In this document: positions 29,063-36,740 of the stretch, piece after piece
Position numbering within the stretch: position 1 is the stretch's first letter
Layout of the letters: every line of letters begins with the position of its first letter
DNA from: Pseudomonas sp. SDI
GTDB lineage: Bacteria; Pseudomonadota; Gammaproteobacteria; Pseudomonadales; Pseudomonadaceae
NCBI RefSeq assembly: GCF_003105155.1
Contig: NZ_QETK01000016.1
Location: forward strand, 1 to 64,000
DNA: 64,000 nucleotides
Direction: 5' to 3'
Program-made: the position numbers and the translations under genes
The notes under the pieces: generated by a model
What the model saw: only the letters and a program-made list of their open reading frames with translations
The model's database searches: none
What the model was told of the DNA's origin: nothing

Positions 29063-29686
29063 ATGAAGAGGAATGTGATTGATCGGAACGGGTTCAATCC
29101 GAATATCGAATTGCCTTATGACTTGAGACTGATCGATTTCGAGCATGCAATGCAGGATGTGTATGATTTTTTTGGTGATGTGAATAACACACTTGCCGGA
29201 AAAGGATTGCGCAGAATGGATGACATGGCCCGACCAGCGATGATGTCTGGCTTAATCTCTGACATGATTACGGCAACTCTGGCTAACTCTTCCAGAACGC
29301 TTGTAGAAAATACCTACTTTAACGGGCATCCCGATTTAGTTAAAAGAGGTGTTTACGCTAATGACTCTGTAAAATCAGGGACTGAGGGAGTTGAAGTAAA
29401 AAGTACTCGTAAAAAAGGTGGTGCAGTCGATACGCATGGCGCTCGCGCCCAATGGATGTGTGTATTTGTGTATGAGATTGATAATGAAACTCAGCCGGTC
29501 AGCGAGCGCTTTCCCATGCAGTTTACCGAGGTCTATCTTTCGTATGTTACGGTCGATGACTTCCGTAGGAACGAACGAGGTGAATTAGGCACGCGAACCG
29601 CAACTCTCCACGCCGAAGGCGTTAAAAAATTGCGGGAAGGCTGGGTGTATAAAGCTCCCTCGCGCGGCCTTTCAACAGGGCGGTAA
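29063..29686 (+). CDS. Probable type II restriction endonuclease, PD-(D/E)XK
   Basis: 207 residues. P90-D91 in FNGHPDLVKRG and E111-V-K113 in GVEVKSTRKKGG are spaced as in PD-(D/E)XK nucleases, with a following strand (WMCVFVYEID). It is convergent with a DNA methyltransferase (3 bases between stops), the arrangement of a type II restriction-modification pair. I start at the ATG at 29063 behind AAGAGG rather than the TTG just before. Recognition sequence unknown. No family name could be assigned beyond the fold, and the assignment leans on context. Confidence 0.68.
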   Translation: MKRNVIDRNGFNPNIELPYDLRLIDFEHAMQDVYDFFGDVNNTLAGKGLRRMDDMARPAMMSGLISDMITATLANSSRTLVENTYFNGHPDLVKRGVYANDSVKSGTEGVEVKSTRKKGGAVDTHGARAQWMCVFVYEIDNETQPVSERFPMQFTEVYLSYVTVDDFRRNERGELGTRTATLHAEGVKKLREGWVYKAPSRGLSTGR

Positions 29687-29689
29687 TGG

Positions 29690-30808
29690 CTAAGCTGGTT
29701 TGACAATCACTGACGCTAATTGTGGAATCGCATCAGCAGCCAATCCGTAAAAGCCTTCGTCGATTTCAAGACCAATGCTGTTATACCCAATCGCATTTGC
29801 AGCCGCGAGGGTCGAACCGCCGCCCATAAACGGATCAAGGATGATGCCTTCGCCAAGAGGTAAAACACCCCTGACCAGTTGGCGCATGAACGCTTGCGGT
29901 TTTAGGGACGGGTGCGGAGCAATTTTTTTCTCCGCGCTTGGCGTTGGGTTAGATCGGATAACGTCCCCAAACGGTTGATCGGCATTTGGTCGGCGGAAGC
30001 CGCCTGTCTTCCATTTGCGAAGATTGTCTTGAACGCGACCTTCAAGCGGTTTCCGCAGAACCACCCACGGCTCCCACTGGGAGCGTGGCATGACTGATAC
30101 GCCTTCAAACTCGTGATGTGCATTCTTGGGGCGATCTCCCCCCCGCATCGTCATTACCTGACGGGCAATGTAGCCGCGAAGTTCAAGGCCCGCTAAACTC
30201 AATGCGTCCGCAACGATATGCGATAGCAGCGGGTTGGATGCGATCACTACGTTTGCGCCAGGCACAAGAACTCGCTCTATCAAACGTCCGAACTTCGTGA
30301 AAAAAGTCCTCAATGCTTCTCTATCCTGATCACTCAAAACAGTGAAGCGTGGAAGCGGTGAGCGAGCGTGACCATCAAAAGATGGAGGAATACGCCAAAT
30401 ACCACCTTGGCCTGAGCGGAGCTTTTCAGTTTCCTTGGTGGTGTATTCAACCAGACCATAAGGCGGATCTGTCACCACGGCATGCACCGAAGCCGCTGGT
30501 TGAGATGCGAGCCAGTCAAAACAGTCAGTATGAACCAGAGTGGCTTGCCCAATGGTCGTGGATGAAACTGGCAAACGAAGCTGGTGAGCAGTGTCAAAAC
30601 CGGGTTGATTCAGGCGATAACGGCCCGGCGCAGTCCGTGAGAACGTCTTGGGGGTGTTCAGGCTCAGGTATGAGCGAACAGACGAGGACGAAACGCTGCC
30701 CAACCTCGGAGAGATTCCTTTCACAATCTCGGCCGGTGAGGCGTCCCCCTCACAGGTTTGGAGGTAGGAAATGATTTTATCTCTGATAGCACCCGGTGCG
30801 ACTGACAT
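29690..30808 (-). CDS. Type II DNA methyltransferase (beta class, N6-A or N4-C) with N-terminal winged-helix domain
   Basis: 372 residues. Motif IV TDPPYGL (D114-P-P-Y117) precedes motif I DPFMGGGST (325-333), and HPSLKPQ lies before it, so the order is that of beta-class amino-methyltransferases. Residues 1-67 (IRDKIISYLQTCEGDASPAE, then SSSVRSYLSLN and GRYRL) look like a winged-helix domain, which could bind DNA and regulate. It protects DNA from the adjacent endonuclease. AAGGAT precedes the ATG. Two GACGTC-rich palindromes cover its promoter. Confidence 0.88.
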   Translation of the reverse strand: MSVAPGAIRDKIISYLQTCEGDASPAEIVKGISPRLGSVSSSSVRSYLSLNTPKTFSRTAPGRYRLNQPGFDTAHQLRLPVSSTTIGQATLVHTDCFDWLASQPAASVHAVVTDPPYGLVEYTTKETEKLRSGQGGIWRIPPSFDGHARSPLPRFTVLSDQDREALRTFFTKFGRLIERVLVPGANVVIASNPLLSHIVADALSLAGLELRGYIARQVMTMRGGDRPKNAHHEFEGVSVMPRSQWEPWVVLRKPLEGRVQDNLRKWKTGGFRRPNADQPFGDVIRSNPTPSAEKKIAPHPSLKPQAFMRQLVRGVLPLGEGIILDPFMGGGSTLAAANAIGYNSIGLEIDEGFYGLAADAIPQLASVIVKPA

Positions 30809-30847
30809 TTTCGTTCATCCTTAATGAGCGAAGTCAGGTTATAGATC

Positions 30848-30887
30848 TGACGTCCAGACGTCAAGATTACCTGACGTCTGGACGTCA
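30848..30887 (-). promoter_or_regulatory. Twin palindromic operators and promoter of the methyltransferase gene
   Basis: TGACGTCCAGACGTCA (30848-30863) and TGACGTCTGGACGTCA (30872-30887) are exact reverse complements of each other, and each is itself a palindrome with a 2-base centre. Their centres are 24 bases apart. Reading toward the gene, TTGACG lies at the edge of the distal copy and TATAAC just beyond the proximal one, 15 bases apart. The proximal palindrome therefore occupies the -35/-10 spacer. The region contains four GACGTC sites. Confidence 0.65.
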
Positions 30888-30913
30888 CAAAAGTCGAAAT
30901 CCCCGCATTGATC

Positions 30914-31052
30914 AGCCGTCAAAGCCACCCAAGCAAGCTTGGGCACCTTTCACGGCTACGCCTTAAAAGCAGCACGAACACATTCGTGCAGGCTGGACAA
31001 ATCCAGCCCAAAGCAGCCCTAACAAGTCAGGGCCAGCCGAACAAGTCCGGCT
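30914..31052. repeat. Array of mini-hairpins with ACANNT loops
   Basis: Non-coding. An outer stem AGCCGTCAAAG/CTTTCACGGCT (30914-30924, 30947-30957, one mismatch) encloses CCCAAGC-AA-GCTTGGG. Then four hairpins follow: GCACGAA/TTCGTGC (30972-30989), GGCTGGA/TCCAGCC (30991-31008), GCCCT/AGGGC (31016-31033) and AGCCG/CGGCT (31035-31052). Their stem sequences differ, but their loops read ACACAT, ACAAAT, ACAAGT, ACAAGT. AAAGCAG precedes the first and third, so a ~43-base two-hairpin unit is duplicated with compensating stem changes. It lies upstream of the relaxase-like gene. Confidence 0.7.
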
Positions 31053-31115
31053 AAAAGCAAAAGCAGACCGAGATCCATTTTTGAAATGTTAAACTGATTA
31101 AGTCCGCATATGGTT

Positions 31116-31183
31116 AACCCGTTGGGCTTATTACCAGACTTAACTTCGTTAAGACGCTTCGCTTCCGGTAATAAGCACGGGTT
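31116..31183. other. Large interrupted stem-loop, candidate oriT or RNA structure
   Basis: AACCCGT (31116-31122) pairs with ACGGGTT (31177-31183), GCTTATTACC (31126-31135) pairs with GGTAATAAGC (31167-31176) across a 3-base bulge, and CTTAAC-TTC-GTTAAG (31139-31153) forms an inner hairpin. It lies 65 bases before the relaxase-like gene, where an oriT is commonly found; the nick site cannot be identified. Confidence 0.5.
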
Positions 31184-31248
31184 CCTTGCCGGAAGGGCAG
31201 AAGCAAAAGCCGTGTGGACTCAAAATTAACTATCAACATGAGGATAAA

Positions 31249-32898
31249 ATGAATGGCAAAAAAATAACTTCAATGATTTTCAAAACGCTGAACTATACGA
31301 ATGAGATCAAGAAAAAATCCACCAATGGGCATGGTGGCCGTCGTCAGTTGTTCAAGAGTCTGCGCCACTCTCTGCGCATTCCAGCAAGCCAGCCCAAGAA
31401 GCTGGAATGGTTCGATGAGCAATCAAACTTAAATCTAATCTGGCTACCAGAAACCGGAACGATAAAGCTCGACGATTATCCGAAGGAAAAGAGGGAAGCA
31501 CTTCTTGCCCAAATAACCGATGAGGCGGAATCACCAACTATCGACAAAAGCAACAGAGCTGAACTTATAGCGCTGCGAGCCAAGCTAAAAAACACGGTAA
31601 AGAATGCCAGTAAGAAAGAAACTGACGAAGGTAGCATCCTTGCCTTTCAGAACATTTTGAACGTGTCAGGCATTGCGGATACTGAACGGCTTCTATCCGA
31701 CCTTGATCAGTTCGATATTAAGCGCAAAAGCCAGAAGCTCGACACTGCAAGGCAGTTTCTCGATTGCCATAACGAGATAGAGCGTGGCCCTAAACCGCTG
31801 ATCAAGAAAAATCAGGCAGTCATCCAAGAAGCGTTCTTCAAGTTTCCTGCTCGAAACGAGGTGAAGGGTATAAGCCCAGAAAAACGCATTGATCTGATTA
31901 AGGACTTTTATCAAGCCGCTTTTCCAAATTACCCGATCCATTTTATCGTCCTGCATGGGGATGAAGACGCAGACCTAACAGATCACAGCGACCACCCGCA
32001 CCTATTTATCTCGACGAAAAACAGTAAAACCGGGCGTTATGATTTGCGTGAAACACAAATCAAATTAGTGAATGCCTACCTTGATAAGGTTAGACCTGGA
32101 ACAGATCACATCAGCGAAAAGCCAGATTATTTGGAGTCCCAACTTTTATTCGGCTATTTGCAAGATATGTTCTATGCGCACACCAATAACAAACTTTTGA
32201 AAAACACTCTTTATCGTGCCCAAAAGCACGAAAAAACTCAGGAGCACATGAGCAAGCTCAGATATATCAACGGAGAGGCAAGAAAGCCTAAATCAGAACG
32301 CGAATTTAGCTTATATCAGCAGGTAAAAGAAAAAAGAGATCAGGCACAAAAACAAGCAGCCGAAGCGAAGGACTTCACCCAAAAAGCCAAGCAATACGTG
32401 TCCACACAGATCTCAAAGGCAGAGCAGGCCAAGAAGTCTGCAAAGGACGCCGCAGAGCGTCAGAGGCTTGCAGAACAGGCCACAGCCGAAGAATACGAAC
32501 AAGCCGATGCTTATCGTCGTAGATCTGCTATTAGCCAGCAGACAATCGTGAACAATACTGCTGAATCCGCCCGCATCCGTGCCGAGATAGCCCGCGAGCA
32601 AGCGACGTTAGAGCTATTCAGGACGAATCTATCCCATCTGATAGATGGCGTAGTTGGATGGATCGGCGAGCTTTTTGCAGATAGACGCAAAGAGATCCAA
32701 GATAAATTCCTCAAACAAGCTCAAAGCGCTTTTGAACGAGTTGCTACAAATGATAAGACGAAAGAAAAGAAATATACCAAGACTGCCGAAATCGAGGTCG
32801 ATAATCAACTAACTGTATTGGATAAATATCAGGAGATTTTCCCTGACATTCCAAAATCCAATGAGGTAAGGAGGATGATAATCAAACCAAAAAATTAG
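31249..32898 (+). CDS. Relaxase-like mobilization protein with C-terminal coiled coil
   Basis: 549 residues. Residues 226-262 read YPIHFIVLHGDEDADL... with H236-x-D-E and then H249-P-H251 in DHPHLFISTKN. This is the histidine triad (motif III) of HUH relaxases and resembles MobV/Mob-Pre and MobQ proteins. The second half is a long, charged, helical coiled coil (KEKRDQAQKQAAEAKDFTQK...). A relaxase would nick at an oriT and start conjugal mobilization; a structured block lies just upstream. GAGGA precedes the ATG at 31249. The overall family is not firmly recognised, so the call rests on the motif and plasmid-like context. Confidence 0.6.
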   Translation: MNGKKITSMIFKTLNYTNEIKKKSTNGHGGRRQLFKSLRHSLRIPASQPKKLEWFDEQSNLNLIWLPETGTIKLDDYPKEKREALLAQITDEAESPTIDKSNRAELIALRAKLKNTVKNASKKETDEGSILAFQNILNVSGIADTERLLSDLDQFDIKRKSQKLDTARQFLDCHNEIERGPKPLIKKNQAVIQEAFFKFPARNEVKGISPEKRIDLIKDFYQAAFPNYPIHFIVLHGDEDADLTDHSDHPHLFISTKNSKTGRYDLRETQIKLVNAYLDKVRPGTDHISEKPDYLESQLLFGYLQDMFYAHTNNKLLKNTLYRAQKHEKTQEHMSKLRYINGEARKPKSEREFSLYQQVKEKRDQAQKQAAEAKDFTQKAKQYVSTQISKAEQAKKSAKDAAERQRLAEQATAEEYEQADAYRRRSAISQQTIVNNTAESARIRAEIAREQATLELFRTNLSHLIDGVVGWIGELFADRRKEIQDKFLKQAQSAFERVATNDKTKEKKYTKTAEIEVDNQLTVLDKYQEIFPDIPKSNEVRRMIIKPKN

Positions 32899-33094
32899 GC
32901 GCACAAAAAACAAACCCCTTAAAATTTGCACTTTAAAGGGTAAATGTTAGTTTATATAAAGGAGTAGAGATTACGGGCCGGCAAGCTATTTAATTTCTAC
33001 ATTATCTGATTGCTAATTCAGTTTAACATTTAAGAATTCAGTTGCAAGGGTAAAACGTAATCTTCTCCTAAAAATAATAATTTTAGAGGAGAAT
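32899..33094 (+). promoter_or_regulatory. Leader of the rep gene with sequestered ribosome site
   Basis: In this 196-base gap TTCTCC (33063-33068) pairs with GGAGAA (33088-33093) and TAAAA with TTTTA inside, so the ribosome site of rep is folded into a hairpin ending one base before the ATG. Another stem (CCCTTAAA with TTTAAAGGG, one bulge) lies at 32916-32940. ColE2-type plasmids control Rep by an antisense RNA on the leader; no antisense promoter could be pinned down. Confidence 0.5.
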
Positions 33095-34102
33095 ATGCGT
33101 GATACCGAAACAGCCCTTGAACTTTACAAGTCAAAACTTCCACCAAAACCATACCATACGAACAACTATACATTCGGCAAGCAAGTCGGCTCTTTAAATT
33201 CAGCTTTGAAGGCTACTTATCTTCAACCTAATTCATTAACCCATAAATATTTTATAATCTTGGATTTGGATAGTGATATGAGTGTGCTTGATTGGTCAGA
33301 TAAAGGCTTGCCACCGCCGCATCTGATAGTCAGAAATCTGGATAATGGTCGCTCCCACATGACATACATACTAAATACATCCGTCAAAATCGACGTGAGT
33401 GGCCGTTTAAAGCCTCTTAAATACTGCTCTGATGTAGAGCATGGGCTTGCAGTCAGAGTAGGCGCAGATATGAACTACAACGGGCTGCTGACAAAGAATC
33501 CATTTAACTCATCTGCCTTTAAAGTTCTTTCATTCGCTGATCAGCCGTATGACCTGGACTACCTAAACGAATTTGTAGATAAAGATCTCGTCAAAAAACA
33601 ACGCGAAGCCAAAAAGAAGAAAAACATAGAGGATGGTTTTGCATCTGGTAGGAACTGCACTCTGTTCGACAATTTGCGAGTCTGGGCATATAACAATTGG
33701 CAGCACCATCACCCCGCAGAGCTGCAATCAGTGATCCATGAACAGGCGGAGCAATTCAATAACTTTGAGTGTCAATTAGGGCGCAGAGAGGTTGATACCA
33801 TTGCTGATAGCGTCTATCGCTTTGTAAACCGTAATTTCTCAATAGAAAGGCTTAATGAGTTGAAAAGCGAGAGGGCTAAACAGTCGAGGCAGAAAAGCTC
33901 TGCAAATCTTATCTATGTCGATAGCAAGCCTTGGGAAGAAGAAGGTATTCCGAAAAGGACTTATTATTATAGAAAGGAGAATAATGTGGATGCGGAACGT
34001 CCGATAGAGGCACAAAATAAGCCTTGGGAGAAAATGAATATGAGCCGCAGAACGTATTACAGGAAGAAAAGCCAAGGTCTAATTGAAGTGAGTGGTGTGT
34101 AA
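33095..34102 (+). CDS. Replication initiation protein, ColE2-type Rep
   Basis: 335 residues. YFIILDLDSDMSVLDW, then LPPPHLIVRNLDNGRSHMTY and GLAVRVGADMNYNGLLTKNP, are characteristic of the ColE2/replicase family (primase-type Rep that makes a primer at ori). The C-terminus carries two copies of a KPWE...RTYYRK motif (KPWEEEGIPKRTYYYRK and KPWEKMNMSRRTYYRKK), resembling the helix-turn-helix tail of such proteins. Rep would allow theta replication of the excised circle. AGAGGAG precedes the ATG. Confidence 0.85.
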   Translation: MRDTETALELYKSKLPPKPYHTNNYTFGKQVGSLNSALKATYLQPNSLTHKYFIILDLDSDMSVLDWSDKGLPPPHLIVRNLDNGRSHMTYILNTSVKIDVSGRLKPLKYCSDVEHGLAVRVGADMNYNGLLTKNPFNSSAFKVLSFADQPYDLDYLNEFVDKDLVKKQREAKKKKNIEDGFASGRNCTLFDNLRVWAYNNWQHHHPAELQSVIHEQAEQFNNFECQLGRREVDTIADSVYRFVNRNFSIERLNELKSERAKQSRQKSSANLIYVDSKPWEEEGIPKRTYYYRKENNVDAERPIEAQNKPWEKMNMSRRTYYRKKSQGLIEVSGV

Positions 34103-34200
34103 TTTGGCACTAAAGTTGCACTTTTACTATATCAGGGATAATAGCCCCGTAGGGGGAGTATCTTGGCGAGGATTTATCCCAGTTCATAGGTAAGTTTCGG
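34103..34200 (+). other. Candidate replication origin downstream of rep
   Basis: In ColE2-type plasmids ori lies directly after rep. Here a short segment contains TTGGCACTAAAG/TTGCACTTTT near-repeats, TATCAGGGATAATAGCCCCG, a CCCC-GTA-GGGG hairpin and CTTGGCG. The arrangement is reminiscent of such an ori, but this is from memory of the family and unverified. Confidence 0.35.
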
Positions 34201-34228
34201 AAAATAAAAGCCGCCCATCTAAGGCGGT
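34201..34228 (-). terminator. Terminator of the prepilin gene
   Basis: On the minus strand CCGCC-(7 bases)-GGCGG is followed by CTTTTATTTT, directly after the prepilin stop. Confidence 0.7.
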
Positions 34229-34244
34229 CATTTATCCATTATAT

Positions 34245-34802
34245 TTATGTTCCGGTTCCACCATTAGCGTTCTCTCTGACGAAATCCAAACTGATTACTC
34301 CGCTTCCATTACTTCCGCAGTTTGTCGATACGTCGGATATCTTATAATCTTCATTATATTTTACGTTGCCGTCGATTACGCTATCCCAGCCAACTGCTTT
34401 CTGAGCTTTAACAATATTTGCACAGACTTCGCCTCTCGGAATGTTTGTGTAGGTTACAGTGAAACCACTGGGGGTTTGTCCTGAGATAGTTACCTTGCCA
34501 CCGAATACATTCTGAACATCAGTGCTGCCCTTGGCTGTTTTTAAACTGCTTGGATAAATTCCAAGGTTCATTGCTAATGTATTTCCACCAGATGTCAATT
34601 GCGCAGTATCTTCCGATGCAAATAGTTGCTCAGTTTGGGCGAAAATTGTTGATAGTTCTTTGTTGACAGTTGATGCGTTGCTTGAATTTCTCGATTGGGA
34701 GTAAAGTGCGAATACCCCAGCAACCACTGCCGCAAATATTGCGAACCAGATTAACGCTTCAATTAAGGTAAGACCCGCGAGGTCTTTTTTGTTTTTTATC
34801 AT
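34245..34802 (-). CDS. Orphan class IVb-type prepilin (PilS-like)
   Basis: 185 residues. A short basic leader (KNKKDLAG) and cleavage motif G/LTLIEALIWFAIFAAVVAG are those of type IV pilins with the conserved Glu at +5. The body is typical of PilS-like plasmid and bundle-forming pilins, with two cysteines (C132 and C165) near the C-terminus as in the D-loop. No prepilin peptidase, ATPase or platform gene lies in the element, so it must use host machinery or do something else. There is no recognisable ribosome site and an in-frame stop closely precedes the ATG; a GTTATATATAAC palindrome lies in the promoter area. Confidence 0.8.
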   Translation of the reverse strand: MIKNKKDLAGLTLIEALIWFAIFAAVVAGVFALYSQSRNSSNASTVNKELSTIFAQTEQLFASEDTAQLTSGGNTLAMNLGIYPSSLKTAKGSTDVQNVFGGKVTISGQTPSGFTVTYTNIPRGEVCANIVKAQKAVGWDSVIDGNVKYNEDYKISDVSTNCGSNGSGVISLDFVRENANGGTGT

Positions 34803-34927
34803 TGTTGTGATTTTTTGTTATATATAACATGCTATCACTTATTTTTTATAAATAGCCTTGCTATTGGAAATTGAAATGTTAACCTAAATGTAGCTTGTGT
34901 TTTTTGTTGTTATTAAACTGAGCCACT

Positions 34928-34951
34928 AAACCGCCGTAAGGCGGTTTTTTT
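34928..34951 (+). terminator. Hairpin with T-tract between prepilin and recombinase genes
   Basis: AAACCGCC-GTAA-GGCGGTTT followed by a run of T, reading plus. No plus-strand gene ends here; it may block antisense transcription of the recombinase. The rest of the 167-base gap (34803-34969) shows nothing else. Confidence 0.6.
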
Positions 34952-34969
34952 GATCGATGAAACTAATGC

Positions 34970-36685
34970 TTAATTGAAGTATTGGTTCAAGTTGTCAATG
35001 CCGTATTCTTTCAGCGGATTGTGCAGGTTGAACTGCTTGGCGATTAAATCTACGAACCTGCCTTCGTGATAGATTTTGCCATAAAGCGTCCTTGTTGATT
35101 TTTCAAATTGAAGTTTGAATACGATATCATTGTTTATAAAGAACTGATTTAGTCGCAGTCGGCCCTGCTCAGTCTTATACAGGTCAATAATGTCATTTTC
35201 AGAGTAAATGTTTATTGCTGTTCTTTTGGTATTTATCTCTGCTTGCAGCTTTGATAGGGCTAATTCTGTCTCGCTGATTTTTAGCTCTGTCTTACTGACT
35301 ACCTCTAAAAATTCTGCTGGGATAATTCCGCTGGTAAAACCTGAAAATGATTTAAGCAGGTTCTCTTTGTAACTTTTTTGCTCCAATAGTAGATTGTTTA
35401 GTTCGTAGGCTTTTTTATTGTCAGCGGCTTTGCTGGTCTTGCTGGAAAGTAGTTTGAATAATAGATCTCTGAAATTTGTGTTTGCGTCTTCTTCCTCAAT
35501 GGCTCGTTCCTCGCTCATTGGAGGCTCATCGTCTGGTATCTGTAACTGCCAAGGGTGCGGGTCGAAGTCTTCTCTGGTTGTCGCTTGATAGATCAGTTCC
35601 AAGAGCAGGCCGAAAGCCAAGTCGAAACGAAAACGAGGTTGATCACAACCATTCTTCAATTCTTTTCGGGTGAAACAGTGAAAATACGGGTAAATTATTC
35701 CCTTGGGATTCCTCTGTTTTTCAAAAAGCATTGAGGTATTGCAGCACTGGCATTTAATAACATGCCTGAAAATGTTCAGGCTTCCGACTGTTTGATTACC
35801 ATAATGCTTTCTGTCAGCCCGGTTTTTCATAGCTTGAACGGCACTGTTAAAAAGCTCGTATGAGACGATTTGTGGATAATAGTTTTCCACATAACGCTCA
35901 AATACCTTTCTTTTGTTTTCGTCCCTACGCTGCGCCATATAAGCGCCAAGGGGGTATTTCGTTTGTAGTAGGTGCTGGACGTTTTTATTAGTCCATTTTC
36001 TTTTTGAATATTCGTTGAGTTTTTTAATCGTTAGCGAAACGCCTACATGCTGCAAGCTCTCAAAAATATCCCGTATTTCTTTGGCCTCTTCTTCGATGAT
36101 CTCGAATTTATCTTCATCGCTGTTGTAACTAATGCCGTATGGAGGATTGTGCCCGTTGAAAATTTCCTTTTCATCCTGAGCCAATTTCTTGGCCCTATTC
36201 CATGCGGATTTACGGCGGATAGACTTCGTGCGGCTTTCTTCGTGCGCTCGCTTGGCTATTACGCTGAGCAATATATCTTGCTGTAAATCGTCGATGCGGT
36301 TGGTTTCGTTGGGCTTTTCATATCTTTGGCCGTCAATTGTGGTGATCAATATCACGCCTTTTTCCAATATGCCGTTAACAAGCTCTTTTGCTTGTAGCAG
36401 CCTTTGGCGGCTTAACCGATCAATACTTTCAACAAATATAAAGTCGCCCGGCTTAATGTGAACGTCATTAAGCATCTCGATTATGTGCTTTAACTTGCCT
36501 TTCCGAGTGTTGCTACCGTCATGGGCAGAAATCCCCGTATCAGAGAAAATGTTCTCCGGCAGCAGCTCAATGCCCTGTTGCTTGGTAATGGCTTGGATCG
36601 AAGCCATTTGACGGTCTACGGAGTCCTTGCCAGCCTCGCCTTGGGCTTTGGACGAGTAACGAATGTAGGCGTATGCCGTGGCCAT
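34970..36685 (-). CDS. Large serine recombinase (integrase)
   Basis: 571 residues. Resolvase-type catalytic domain at the N-terminus: the nucleophile is S11 or S12 in [11 protein letters not shown], with the conserved arginines in [10 protein letters not shown]. The recombinase domain follows (about 180-290: [20 protein letters not shown]). A zinc ribbon has C312 and C315 in CQCC, C337 and C347. A coiled coil follows near 420-520. This enzyme integrates and excises the element at comM. The ATG at 36685 follows AGGAGG and starts [12 protein letters not shown]; it lies only 51 bases inside the element, leaving little room for an own promoter, so the comM promoter may drive it while integrated. 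Confidence 0.95.
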   Translation of the reverse strand: MATAYAYIRYSSKAQGEAGKDSVDRQMASIQAITKQQGIELLPENIFSDTGISAHDGSNTRKGKLKHIIEMLNDVHIKPGDFIFVESIDRLSRQRLLQAKELVNGILEKGVILITTIDGQRYEKPNETNRIDDLQQDILLSVIAKRAHEESRTKSIRRKSAWNRAKKLAQDEKEIFNGHNPPYGISYNSDEDKFEIIEEEAKEIRDIFESLQHVGVSLTIKKLNEYSKRKWTNKNVQHLLQTKYPLGAYMAQRRDENKRKVFERYVENYYPQIVSYELFNSAVQAMKNRADRKHYGNQTVGSLNIFRHVIKCQCCNTSMLFEKQRNPKGIIYPYFHCFTRKELKNGCDQPRFRFDLAFGLLLELIYQATTREDFDPHPWQLQIPDDEPPMSEERAIEEEDANTNFRDLLFKLLSSKTSKAADNKKAYELNNLLLEQKSYKENLLKSFSGFTSGIIPAEFLEVVSKTELKISETELALSKLQAEINTKRTAINIYSENDIIDLYKTEQGRLRLNQFFINNDIVFKLQFEKSTRTLYGKIYHEGRFVDLIAKQFNLHNPLKEYGIDNLNQYFN

Positions 36686-36705
36686 CGCGGGCCTCCTGTC
36701 GCACC

Positions 36706-36740
36706 TGAGAAAATGTGAGAATACCACCCACCGTTCTCCA
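36706..36740. other. Element attachment site, comM 5' side
   Basis: From the comM side the minus strand reads TGGAG, then AACGGTGGGTGGTATTCTCA and CATTTTC. The GGTGGGTG-ATTCTCACA part mirrors the other end, supporting these edges. Confidence 0.6.

Larger units (their letters stand above)
28931..36740. mobile_element. 7.8 kb integrated plasmid-like element in comM, serine-recombinase type
   Basis: The element separates two in-frame parts of comM. CTCCA occurs at both edges (28931-28935 and 36736-36740). The net insert is 7,805 bases and exact removal restores comM. It is AT-richer than the flanks and holds, in order: endonuclease, methyltransferase, structured block, relaxase-like gene, ColE2-type rep, class IVb prepilin and a large serine recombinase. 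The recombinase abuts the comM 5' end. Gene content is that of a small mobilizable plasmid plus an integrase. Whether it replicates when excised is inference. Confidence 0.88.

Noticed and set aside
30349-30774. 141-codon plus-strand frame inside the methyltransferase
   Set aside because: It is antisense to the methyltransferase N-terminal half and has no ribosome site or recognised motif.
30972-31052. Hairpin run as CRISPR array
   Set aside because: Repeat units are too short, stems differ and there are no constant 28-37 base repeats with unique spacers; no cas genes are near.
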